This document shows, piece by piece, positions 58,075-64,000 of a stretch of 64,000 nucleotides of DNA. Position 1 is the stretch's first letter. The number at the start of each line of letters is the position of its first letter. The notes beneath the pieces are model-generated. The model was not told where the DNA came from and did not search any database. It saw nothing but the letters and a program-made list of their open reading frames with translations. Source of the DNA: Saccharopolyspora hirsuta. Its GTDB lineage: Bacteria > Actinomycetota > Actinomycetes > Mycobacteriales > Pseudonocardiaceae. Position numbers and translations under genes: made by a program. The stretch covers positions 182,478 to 246,477 of the forward strand of contig NZ_VWPH01000013.1 of NCBI RefSeq assembly GCF_008630535.1, read 5' to 3'.

Positions 58075-58458
58075 ATGACCGAGTTGAAGCTGGCGGCGTT
58101 CGCCATCGACTGCCCCGACCCCCGCGCCCTCGCCGACTTCTACGCCCGGCTGCTCGGCTGGCAGGTCGACGACGCCGAGTCCCACGACGACTGGGTCGAG
58201 CTGGCCGACCCCGGCGGCGGTGCGCCGCTGGCCTTCCAGCGAGACCCCGGCTACCGCCCGCCGACCTGGCCCAGCCGGGACGTGCCGCAGATGATGCACC
58301 TGGACATCCGGGTGCAGACCCTCGACGAGGGCCACGAGCGGGCGATCGCGGCGGGCGCGACCCCGCTGCCGCAGCCGCCCGACCAGCAGGACGCGAAGTT
58401 CCGCGTCTACGCCGACCCGGTCGGCCACCCGTTCTGCATGTGCGCCGCCCAGGGCTGA
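58075..58458 (+). CDS. VOC superfamily (glyoxalase/bleomycin resistance-like) protein
   Basis: 127 aa, ACGGAGGAACG before ATG 58075. The VOC beta-alpha-beta-beta-beta fold shows FAIDCPDPRALADFYARLLG, WVELADPGG, MMHLDIRVQTLDEGHERA and YADPVGHPFCMC. Metal ligand candidates are His in MMHLDIRV and Glu/His near the end. Substrate unknown. Confidence 0.88.
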   Translation: MTELKLAAFAIDCPDPRALADFYARLLGWQVDDAESHDDWVELADPGGGAPLAFQRDPGYRPPTWPSRDVPQMMHLDIRVQTLDEGHERAIAAGATPLPQPPDQQDAKFRVYADPVGHPFCMCAAQG

Positions 58459-58501
58459 GCCACCAGGTTCGCGCAGACCGCCGACACCGATCGCCGGGCG
58501 C

Positions 58502-58830
58502 TCATGCCGCGGGCACCGAGCCGACGAGCCCGCCGTCCACGACGAGGTCCTGCCCGGTGATGTAGGCGGCGTCGTCCGAGGCCAGGAAGGCCACCGCGGC
58601 CGCGACGTCCTCGGCGCGGCCGAGCGAGCCGAGGACCACCTCCGCCGAGTTCCGCGCCTCCGAGCTCGGATCGGTGTTCAGGCTCCGGTACATCTCGGTG
58701 TCGATGTAGCCGGGGCTGACGGAGTTGCCCCGGATCCCGCGCGGCGCGAGGTCGGCGCCGAGCGCGCGCGAGGTTGTGCACCGCGGCCTTGCTTCCGGGA
58801 GTGCTGGCCGGACCTGGGTCTGCCACCACC
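58502..58830 (-). pseudogene. Decayed SDR family oxidoreductase remnant
   Basis: Only the C-terminal third of a classical SDR remains: SKAAVHNLARA in one frame, then LGADLAPRGIRGNSVSPGYI, VLGSLGRAEDVAAAVAFLAS and GQDLVVDGGLVG in another. The frame breaks at the CG run 58762-58770 (two bases missing restores it). Upstream, the Tyr of YxxxK and the whole cofactor half (TGxxxGxG) are gone; the remaining start joins directly onto the stop of the regulator gene at 58833. Confidence 0.75.
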
Positions 58831-58832
58831 AG

Positions 58833-59375
58833 TCAGCTCGCGACCGGCTCGGCGAGCAGGTCGGCCAAGCGGGGCGCGGTGTCGTCGTCCGGGTGCGGGC
58901 TGTGCAGCAGCAGCCGGGGTCCGGGCAGGTCGGGCAGCGGGAGCATGGTGTACTCGAAGAGCAGCTCACCGGCCTCGGGGTGGTCGAGGACCTTGGTGCC
59001 CCGGGTGTTGCTGCCGACGTGGTGCTCGGCCCAGATCTCGGCGAACGCCGGGCTCACCGCGCACATGTCGGTGGCCAGCCGGTCGAATTCGGGGTCGTCG
59101 GCGCAGCGGGCGGCGTCGGCCTGGTACTGGCCGAGCATGGCGCGCGCCGCGTCCTGCCAGTACCTGTACCAGGACACCCCCACCCCGGCGAGCACCGCGA
59201 CCTCCTCGCGGCGGAGGCCCGCGGCGGGCATGCCGACGTCCGCCGGGGTCAGCCGCGCCCGTCGCGAGCGCAGGAAGTCGCGGATCTCGGCGCTGCGCCG
59301 CTGCCGCGGGAAGGCGGGAGGTCTCCATGCCGCCGTGCTAGGTCCCGCGAACGGGTGCAAGCAGGGTGCTTGCAA
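58833..59375 (-). pseudogene. Decayed MmyB-type XRE regulator with internal deletion
   Basis: The frame is open for 180 aa. It has the family N-terminal part (SAEIRDFLRSRRARLTPADV) and HTH start GLRREEVAVLAGVGVSWY, but the text then jumps directly to the end of the MmyB domain (AARAMLGQYQADAARCADD; DMCAVSPAFAEIWAEHHVGS). About 100-110 residues that normally carry the rest of the HTH and the first part of the ligand domain are missing, and the RRRTPG before GLRREEV is shortened. The junction is near 59160-59168. The start is unclear; a nonfunctional product is likely. Confidence 0.65.
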
Positions 59376-59423
59376 GAGCTAGCACTCGTGCGTATCGTGG
59401 TTGGTGACCGGAGAGGTGCTAGC
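59370..59423 (+). promoter_or_regulatory. Promoter and operator-like repeat of the Rv0474-like gene
   Basis: -35 TTGCAA (59370-59375) and -10 TATCGT (59393-59398) are 17 bases apart. GCTAGCAC (59378-59385) lies in the spacer and recurs as GTGCTAGC (59416-59423), just before the GTG start at 59426: a likely autoregulatory site. CTAGCACTC resembles half of a CIRCE element, but its second half is absent. Confidence 0.6.
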
Positions 59424-59425
59424 CC

Positions 59426-59830
59426 GTGGAACGTGTGGACAAAGCCGTCAACAAGGCCGTGAACCAGGCGGTCAGCGATCTCGGCAGCTACATCCGGACG
59501 CAACGCAACAACGCCCAGATCTCGTTGCGGCAGCTGGCGAAGCTCGCCGGCGTGTCGAACCCGTACCTGAGCCAGGTCGAACGCGGGTTGCGCAAGCCGA
59601 GCGCGGAGATCCTGCAGCAGATCGCCAAGGGACTGCGCATCTCCGCCGAAGCGCTCTACGTGCAGGCCGGGATCCTGGAGCGCCGCGAGAGCGGGCCGGT
59701 GGTGGACGCGATCCTCGCCGACCCCCAGCTCAATGAGCGGCAGAAGCAAGTGCTTCTGGACATCTACGCCTCGTTCCGGCGGGAGCACGACGCCGAACCC
59801 GACGAGGACAGCCAGCAATCCGAGGAGTGA
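59426..59830 (+). CDS. XRE-family regulator, Rv0474-like, upstream of hbhA
   Basis: 134 aa from GTG 59426. A compact HTH (QISLRQLAKLAGVSNPYLSQ, VERGLRKPS at about 32-60) is followed by a helical tail (EALYVQAGILERRES; VLLDIYASFRREHD). It matches mycobacterial Rv0474 by place and layout: immediately upstream of an HbhA homologue. Stop and hbhA start are 5 bases apart. Confidence 0.9.
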   Translation: MERVDKAVNKAVNQAVSDLGSYIRTQRNNAQISLRQLAKLAGVSNPYLSQVERGLRKPSAEILQQIAKGLRISAEALYVQAGILERRESGPVVDAILADPQLNERQKQVLLDIYASFRREHDAEPDEDSQQSEE

Positions 59831-59835
59831 CCACC

Positions 59836-60471
59836 ATGCCGGTTTTCCCGAAGACCGAGGAAGTGACCAAGGTGCGCGAGCAGGCCGAGAAGGCGTTCGG
59901 CGACGCCGTCGAGCAGGCCCGCACGCCGCTGCTCGCCGCGCTCGGCGCCGGTGACCTCGCCGCGCAGGCCCTGCTGGAGGCGGTCAACAAGGTCCGCACC
60001 CAGCTCAACGAGCGCGCCGAGGCGGCCCGCCAGGAACTGCCCAACGACCTCGACGAGCTGCGCGGCAAGCTCGACCCGGCGGAGCTGCGCAAGCGCGTCG
60101 ACGCCTACACCCAGACCGCCAAGCAGCTCTACGACTACCTGGCCGAGCGCGGCGAGGAGGCCCTGCACCGGCTGCAGGACCAGCCGCAGGTCAAGAAGGT
60201 CTGGAGCCAGGTCGGCACCGCGCAGGACAAGGTCGAGGAGACCGTGGACGAGGTCCGCGACCTGGCCGACGACGTGCTGGGCAAGGTGAGCCGCCCGTTC
60301 AACAAGACCGAGGAGACCCCGGCCGAGGAGACCTCGGCGCAGGCCGAGGAGCCGAAGGCCGAGGAGGCCAAGCCCGCGGCGGCGACCCGCAAGCCTGCGG
60401 CCAAGTCGACCGCGAAGACCACCGCGAAGCCCGCGGCGAAGAAGGCCGCCGACAAGCCCAGCGAGAACTGA
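59836..60471 (+). CDS. hbhA: HbhA-like (heparin-binding haemagglutinin) surface protein
   Basis: 211 aa (GAGGAG before ATG 59836). The N-terminal half has PLLAALGAGDLAAQALLEAV, close to mycobacterial HbhA, then coiled-coil helices (QLNERAEAARQELPNDLDEL; LYDYLAERGEEALHRL). The C-terminal tail (about 165-211) is Glu-rich and then Lys/Ala/Pro-rich (KPAAKSTAKTTAKPAAKKAA), the heparin/DNA-binding part of HbhA. No signal peptide, as in the mycobacterial protein. It lies in the conserved Rv0474-hbhA-Rv0476 order, but with 480 bp before the DUF2516 gene. Confidence 0.88.
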   Translation: MPVFPKTEEVTKVREQAEKAFGDAVEQARTPLLAALGAGDLAAQALLEAVNKVRTQLNERAEAARQELPNDLDELRGKLDPAELRKRVDAYTQTAKQLYDYLAERGEEALHRLQDQPQVKKVWSQVGTAQDKVEETVDEVRDLADDVLGKVSRPFNKTEETPAEETSAQAEEPKAEEAKPAAATRKPAAKSTAKTTAKPAAKKAADKPSEN

Positions 60472-60484
60472 CCTCGCGCTTCCG

Positions 60485-60519
60485 CCCTTCCCGGCGCACT
60501 CCAGGTGTGCCGGGAAGGG
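60485..60519 (+). terminator. Hairpin terminator of hbhA
   Basis: CCCTTCCCGGCGCAC (60485-60499) and GTGTGCCGGGAAGGG (60505-60519) pair at 14 of 15 positions plus one wobble. Confidence 0.8.
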
Positions 60520-60563
60520 GCATCTCGGCCCGGAACCGACTCGAGTCGCGCGGGTTCAACTCG

Positions 60564-60581
60564 CAGTTTCAATTGAAACTG
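60564..60581. repeat. Dispersed palindromic element
   Basis: Perfect 18-base palindrome CAGTTTCAATTGAAACTG, identical to that at 37896-37913 in the carboxylase gene. Confidence 0.85.
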
Positions 60582-60635
60582 TGGAGTCCCCGCACGGCGA
60601 ACCGCAGTTCCATTGAGGTTTTTCCAACCTCGTTC

Positions 60636-60702
60636 TGCGTGGCGGTGCCGGTGGCGGAACCTCAGCGCCCGCCTGGACTCCGGGTGCCCACCTTTATGTA
60701 TG
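60636..60702 (+). repeat. 67-bp dispersed intergenic repeat, copy 2
   Basis: Inverted copy of 54378-54443. GTGGCGGAACCTCAGCGCCC, GCCTGG and TATGTATG are identical in both. A 16-base piece of the left end (TTTTGCGTAGCGGTGC type) also occurs at 26053-26068. Confidence 0.75.
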
Positions 60703-60953
60703 CCAATACACGGCAGTTGGGCCGTCCTCGCCGGAAGGAACCCCGGAGGGGTGGGCACCGTGAACCCGCGGCGGTGCCGGTTGCGGGGGTGGGCTATGCG
60801 CCTGGCGGCGCATGCGGCACCTGCCGACCGGTGCCGGTCGCCCTTCGCAGCTGCGGTCCACGGACAGGATGAAAAAGGCTCATTGAAACTGCAACGCGGC
60901 GGTGAGGCGATCGGCGGGTGCCCGGGGCGGTGCGCAGCACGTAAGGTGGGGTC

Positions 60954-61253
60954 GTGGCACTTACCGGCTTGGCTTTGTACCAGTGGATCTTGCTGGTGAT
61001 CTGGATCGCGGGCATCCCGGTCGGGGTCTTCGCGTTCGTGCACGCTGCGCTGCAGCGTCCCGACGCGTTCACCGCCGTGGACAAGCTGAGCAAGGTGAAG
61101 TGGCTGGCCATCACCGGTGCGGCCGCGCTGCTGCTGATCCTGGACAGCCGGGGCCCGTACGGGATCATCTGGATCGCCGGGCTGGTCGCCTCGCTGGTCT
61201 ACATCGTCGACGTGCGGCCCAAGGTGCGGGAGATCCAGGGGCGGTCCTGGTAG
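60954..61253 (+). CDS. DUF2516 membrane protein (Rv0476-like)
   Basis: 99 aa from GTG 60954 (AAGGTGGGG upstream). Three hydrophobic segments: LALYQWILLVIWIAGIPVGV, LAITGAAALLLIL, IIWIAGLVASLVYIV. Together with the two preceding genes this is the conserved Rv0474-Rv0475-Rv0476 order. Function unknown. TAGTG overlap with the next gene. Confidence 0.85.
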   Translation: MALTGLALYQWILLVIWIAGIPVGVFAFVHAALQRPDAFTAVDKLSKVKWLAITGAAALLLILDSRGPYGIIWIAGLVASLVYIVDVRPKVREIQGRSW

Positions 61254-61990
61254 TGGACGCCCGCTGGACGGTGCACGGCCGCGGCGGCCCGGTCACGCTG
61301 GTCGTGCACGGTTTGGGTGCCACCGAGGGCGAAGCCCGCATCCCGTCCTCCGGACTGCCGGGCACCCGCGTCGTCCTCACCCTGCCGGGGCACGGCAAGG
61401 CCCCGGACGCACCGGCCGACTACTGGAACTACGCGCGGATCGCGGCTGATGTCCTCGCGGTCGCCGATGAGGTGGAAGCGACGCGTGCGGTCGGTGTTTC
61501 GCTGGGCGCGGGCGCGCTGACCCGCATCGCGGCCGAGCACCCGGACCGGTTCGAGCGGCTGGCGCTGCTGCTCCCGGCCGCCTTGGACCGCCCTCGCGAC
61601 GTCGCGGCGACCTGGTCCTTCCAGCGTCTCGCCGACGCGGTCGCGGCTGGTGACGCCGCTGAGCTGCGGAATCTCGTCGCGGCCGATCTCCCGGCGGGCG
61701 CCGAGGTCGGGGATTACGTCGAGCAGCGGGCGGCGGCGCTGATGCGCCTCGAAGACGCCCTCCGCGAGCTGCCCGAGCAGGCACCGCTGGCCGATGCGTC
61801 GCCGCTGAGCTCAGTCGAGTCGGACGTGCTCGTGGTCGGGGCCACCGACGATCCGCTGCACCCGGCCGAGGTGGCCAAGGCGGTCGCCGCCGCTTTCACC
61901 CGCGCGCGGCTGGAGATCTTCCCCTCGCCCGCGCCGATGCTCACGCACCGCCGCGAGCTGCGCGGACTGCTGGTGGACTTCTTGGGGTGA
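61253..61990 (+). CDS. Alpha/beta hydrolase
   Basis: 245 aa from GTG 61253, coupled (TAGTG) to the DUF2516 gene. Fold motifs: VTLVVHGLGATEGEARIP (oxyanion HG), VVLTLPGHGKAPD, nucleophile GVSLGAGALTR (Ser about 85) and a C-terminal His in PMLTHRRELRGLL. Acid likely in VVGATDDPLHP. An esterase/peptidase-like cytosolic enzyme; substrate unknown. Confidence 0.87.
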   Translation: MDARWTVHGRGGPVTLVVHGLGATEGEARIPSSGLPGTRVVLTLPGHGKAPDAPADYWNYARIAADVLAVADEVEATRAVGVSLGAGALTRIAAEHPDRFERLALLLPAALDRPRDVAATWSFQRLADAVAAGDAAELRNLVAADLPAGAEVGDYVEQRAAALMRLEDALRELPEQAPLADASPLSSVESDVLVVGATDDPLHPAEVAKAVAAAFTRARLEIFPSPAPMLTHRRELRGLLVDFLG

Positions 61991-62032
61991 GCCACCTCAC
62001 CGGTGGTCCGCGGCGGTTCGTATTGTCGAGTC

Positions 62033-62581
62033 ATGGGTGCTGATTGGTCTTTGGCCGCAGGAACGCTGGACGTGGCATCGGCGCTGGAGCGCCTCGACCT
62101 GCTCGCCGACCCGGTGGCGGCATCGGTCCGGCAGCTCGACGACGCGCGCATCGGCGCAACCGAGATCGACCCCGATCTGGCGGACACCGCGGCGTTCTGC
62201 GAGAAGTACGGCTCGCCGCTGGAGCTGTCGGCGAACTGCGTGGTCGTCGCGGGCAAGCGGGCCGGTGAGGTCCGCTACGCGGCGTGCGTGGTCCTGGCGA
62301 CGACCCGGGCGGACGTGAACGGGGTGGTCAAGCGCCGCCTGGACGTCCGCAAGGCGTCGTTCGCCCCGATGGACGACGCGGTCGAGCTGACCAGCATGGA
62401 GTACGGCGGGATCACCCCGTTCGGCCTCCCCGCGGACTGGCCGATCCTGATCGACCCGGAGGTGGCCAAGTCCCCGGCGGTGGTGGTCGGCAGCGGCGTC
62501 CGCCGCAGCAAGCTGATCACCCCCGGAGAGGTCCTGACCCAGCTCCCCAACGCAGAGGTCCTGGACGGCCTCGGCCGCTGA
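62033..62581 (+). CDS. YbaK/EbsC-type prolyl-tRNA deacylase-domain protein
   Basis: 182 aa. The YbaK-like domain is recognisable: DTAAFCEKYGSPLELSANCV, ARVVVLA-type strand VVLATTRADVNGVVKRRLDV, RKASFAPMDDAVELT and EYGGITPFGLP. These proteins hydrolyse mischarged aminoacyl-tRNA (for example Cys-tRNA-Pro). A catalytic Lys is likely in VVKRRLDVRK. Ends at the 48-base palindrome. Confidence 0.85.
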   Translation: MGADWSLAAGTLDVASALERLDLLADPVAASVRQLDDARIGATEIDPDLADTAAFCEKYGSPLELSANCVVVAGKRAGEVRYAACVVLATTRADVNGVVKRRLDVRKASFAPMDDAVELTSMEYGGITPFGLPADWPILIDPEVAKSPAVVVGSGVRRSKLITPGEVLTQLPNAEVLDGLGR

Positions 62582-62582
62582 A

Positions 62583-62630
62583 GGTCGTGAGTGCGTAACA
62601 GTGTTCGAACACTGTTACGCACTCACGACC
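62583..62630. terminator. Perfect 48-base palindrome, bidirectional terminator
   Basis: Two 24-base arms, 62583-62606 and 62607-62630, exact complements with centre TTC/GAA, starting one base after the TGA of the YbaK gene and running over the stop of the convergent DUF397 gene (62623). An imperfect copy is at 12081-12126. Confidence 0.9.
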
Positions 62631-62937
62631 CGAACGCACCACCCTTGACAGCGGACACGAAGTCGGCCCACCGAGCCCGCGAAACGGCCAGCACGGGACT
62701 GGCCTCCCCAAGCTTCGAGTCCCGCATCCCGACGACCTCCTCGCCGCGACCGACCTCGACGCACATTCCGCCCTGGCTGTTGCTGCGGCTCGACTTGCGC
62801 CAGCCCACCTCGACGCAGTTCTGAGCCCCGTTGCTGTGGCTGGACTTCCGCCAACCTCGAAGATCCGCTACCTCAACGCAGCTGCCAGTCTGTCCGCTGT
62901 AGCTGGACTTGCGCCAGATCGGCTGCTCTAACGGCAT
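62623..62937 (-). CDS. DUF397 protein with three WRKSS modules
   Basis: 104 aa. The DUF397 N-terminal motif occurs three times: WRKSSYS, WRKSSHS and WRKSSRS at about residues 8, 29 and 46, each followed by a CVEV, before a single C-terminal half (VVGMRDSKLGEASP; RWADFVSAVKGG). Normal proteins have one WRKSS. It overlaps the XRE gene stop by 10 bases, as pair partner. Confidence 0.88.
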   Translation of the reverse strand: MPLEQPIWRKSSYSGQTGSCVEVADLRGWRKSSHSNGAQNCVEVGWRKSSRSNSQGGMCVEVGRGEEVVGMRDSKLGEASPVLAVSRARWADFVSAVKGGAFGS

Positions 62938-63785
62938 GGCATACCTTCCATTTCATCGGCAATCGAAGCGATCAGTTCGACGGATTCGTCCTCGTTCAAG
63001 GACGCGTCCTGCAACTCGGTCACGGCGCTCTTGTATGCGGCAACATCTTTTGCGTCGAACAGGAAAGCAGGCGATCGGTAGTGCTCCAAGTGCACGATCG
63101 GCGGCGCTTTGACGAACTCGTACAGGACGAACGCGCCGTCCTGAGCTGGTGTGTAGCGGGTAAGAGCGTTGGGCAGCACGAACACTGTCACGTTGTCCAG
63201 CTCAGTCATCCGAAGCACGTGCCTGAGTTGCTCAGCCATGGTCGCTGGCCCTCCGAGCGGCTGCCGGAGCGCGGATTCCGCTACGAAGACTTCTAGCGTT
63301 GGAGCATTTTTGGAGAAGAGCACGTCACGGCGGGACATGCGCAGCCCAACTCTGATCTCACGTTCGTCGGCGGGAAGCGTGTGCATGACCTGCCGGGCGT
63401 AGTCGGCGGTTTGGAGCAGCCCTGGCAGCAGGTTCGGTGCGACGTCGACGATGGCGGAGGCCGAACGCTCGAACTCGGCCAGGTCCACCAGGTGCTTGTG
63501 CGTGCTGGAGGAGCTGCGGGCGAAGGTGTTCTTGTCGCCTGCGGTCCGCGCGAACTCGACGATCTCGTCATATCTGGTACCGGTAACGCCAAGAGTACCC
63601 AGAATTCGTGCCACATCCTCCGGTTGAGGAGTTCGCGTACCCGTTTCGTAGCGGGAGATGGTGACGTGGCTGGTACCAACGCGGCTCGCGAGATCGCGGA
63701 CGGTCAAGCCGACTTGCTTGCGGCACTCGCGGAGCTCGGCGCCCAGGAGCCGAGCTTTCGGCGTGTGTTCGGTGGTACCGGGCAT
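62928..63785 (-). CDS. Scr1/WhiJ-like XRE regulator with DUF5753 domain, second copy
   Basis: 285 aa. HTH at about 26-60 (LTVRDLASRVGTSHVTISRY) and DUF5753 with NLLPGLLQTADYARQVM and RPLGG/ESALRQPLGG. Same type as the 3992-4864 gene but with low sequence identity, so an independent pair rather than a recent duplicate. It is followed by the overlapping DUF397 gene. ATG 63785. Confidence 0.88.
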   Translation of the reverse strand: MPGTTEHTPKARLLGAELRECRKQVGLTVRDLASRVGTSHVTISRYETGTRTPQPEDVARILGTLGVTGTRYDEIVEFARTAGDKNTFARSSSSTHKHLVDLAEFERSASAIVDVAPNLLPGLLQTADYARQVMHTLPADEREIRVGLRMSRRDVLFSKNAPTLEVFVAESALRQPLGGPATMAEQLRHVLRMTELDNVTVFVLPNALTRYTPAQDGAFVLYEFVKAPPIVHLEHYRSPAFLFDAKDVAAYKSAVTELQDASLNEDESVELIASIADEMEGMPCR

Positions 63786-63895
63786 GAACCGAGCTTAGCG
63801 GGAAGATCGCCCGATCATGATCCGTCAATCGTGTAGTAGCGGAGTTGGAACCGGTAACGGAACCCTGGAGCCAGAAGGGAGTCTCAATGATGTTG

Positions 63896-64000
63896 TCAAG
63901 CCGCTTGGGCGGCGATCGATGGCATCGTGGGCTGCCAGGTGCGGTGGTCGCGGATGAGTGCCCAGAGCACGTCGACGCGGCGGCGGGCGAGGGCGAGGAT
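63896..64000 (-). mobile_element. IS110/IS116-family transposase, C-terminal end (partial)
   Basis: The frame runs from the right edge to a TGA at 63896-63898 on the minus strand: ILALARRRVDVLWALIRDHR, then TWQPTMPSIAAQAA. ALARRRxDVLWAxxRD is the C-terminal signature of IS110/IS116/IS902 transposases. Most of the element lies beyond the window. IS110 elements have no terminal inverted repeats, so the end cannot be placed here. Confidence 0.8.

Larger units (their letters stand above)
60520..60953. other. 434-bp repeat-rich non-coding stretch inside the hbhA locus
   Basis: Contains the palindrome CAGTTTCAATTGAAACTG (60564-60581), a degenerate relative (CGCAGTTCCATTGAGG, about 60604), the 67-bp dispersed repeat (60636-60702) and a half palindrome CATTGAAACTGC (about 60882-60893). 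The two similar palindromic halves bracket some 300 bp. ORFs here lack codon bias and homologous motifs. Confidence 0.6.

Noticed and set aside
59378..59423. CIRCE (HrcA) element before the Rv0474-like gene
   Set aside because: CTAGCACTC matches one half, but the second half is 38 bases away from it and not at the 9-base spacing; treated as an autoregulatory repeat instead.
60507..60872. 121-aa ORF in the hbhA-DUF2516 gap
   Set aside because: It runs through palindromes and a dispersed repeat, lacks ribosome binding site and codon bias.
1..64000. CRISPR arrays, rRNA, prophage or replication origin
   Set aside because: No spaced direct repeats of 24-40 bases, no rRNA sequence, no phage structural or integrase gene and no dnaA-box cluster were seen; the only mobile element is the IS110-type end at the right edge.

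Overview
The window is high-GC actinobacterial DNA (about 70 percent G+C, strong G/C at third codon positions, many GTG/TTG starts). It looks like a member of the Pseudonocardiaceae, possibly Saccharopolyspora. This is inferred from two Scr1-type XRE regulator + DUF397 pairs, an HbhA locus syntenic with mycobacterial Rv0474-Rv0476, a secreted chorismate mutase, many F420/flavin and MmyB-type regulator genes, and characteristic palindromic terminators. No 16S or other taxonomic marker is present.

Layout. 1-3.75 kb: end of a catabolic operon (Rieske dioxygenase alpha/beta, SDR dehydrogenase, FMN/[2Fe-2S] reductase) in the gene order of indole-3-acetate (iac) type clusters. 3.8-6.5 kb: an XRE/DUF397 pair facing three small overlapping genes, one probably frameshifted. 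6.6-8.8 kb: a secreted cell-wall amidase interrupted by an in-frame TAG and a truncated SnoaL-like remnant. 8.8-20.7 kb: regulator/enzyme pairs (TetR-SDR, MmyB-AKR, SnoaL-MmyB, DUF418-TetR), several with clear operator palindromes, plus a luciferase-like oxidoreductase, AroQ, a PAP2 phosphatase and two copies of a 116-bp intergenic repeat. 20.8-23.7 kb: a four-gene WXG/type VII-secretion-like operon. 23.7-33.8 kb: YigZ, a MetE-like methyltransferase, an FAD monooxygenase, an AKR, an MFS exporter, an arylsulfotransferase-like protein, MarR and ctaD. 33.9-39.5 kb: a TetR-controlled acyl-CoA carboxylase/acyl-CoA dehydrogenase operon, probably for branched-chain amino-acid breakdown. 39.6-46.6 kb: small genes, a tRNA Glu-Asp-Phe cluster, a TetR/hydrolase pair and an ABC-F protein. 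46-48 kb: a YczE/YczR (MocR) pair. 48.4-54.3 kb: a cytoplasmic subtilase followed by a translationally coupled trio of ECF sigma factor, 158-aa protein and TPR-CHAT protease. 54.4-62.6 kb: DapC-like aminotransferase, DUF445, small enzymes, a decayed MmyB/SDR locus and the hbhA locus. 62.6-63.8 kb: a second XRE/DUF397 pair. The right edge cuts an IS110-family transposase.

Most interesting points: (1) the sigma/158-aa/TPR-CHAT trio beside a subtilase, which resembles in parts (CHAT protease, ECF sigma, intermediate protein) the protease-controlled sigma pathway of type III-E CRISPR but has no CRISPR here; (2) a family of 18-21 bp palindromes (GNRATTTC/GAAACTGC type) scattered between genes and present twice, in frame, inside the biotin-carboxylase gene; (3) several other dispersed repeats and near-perfect terminator palindromes; and (4) a set of decayed genes (amidase TAG, SnoaL remnant, SDR and MmyB remnants, homopolymer frameshift).
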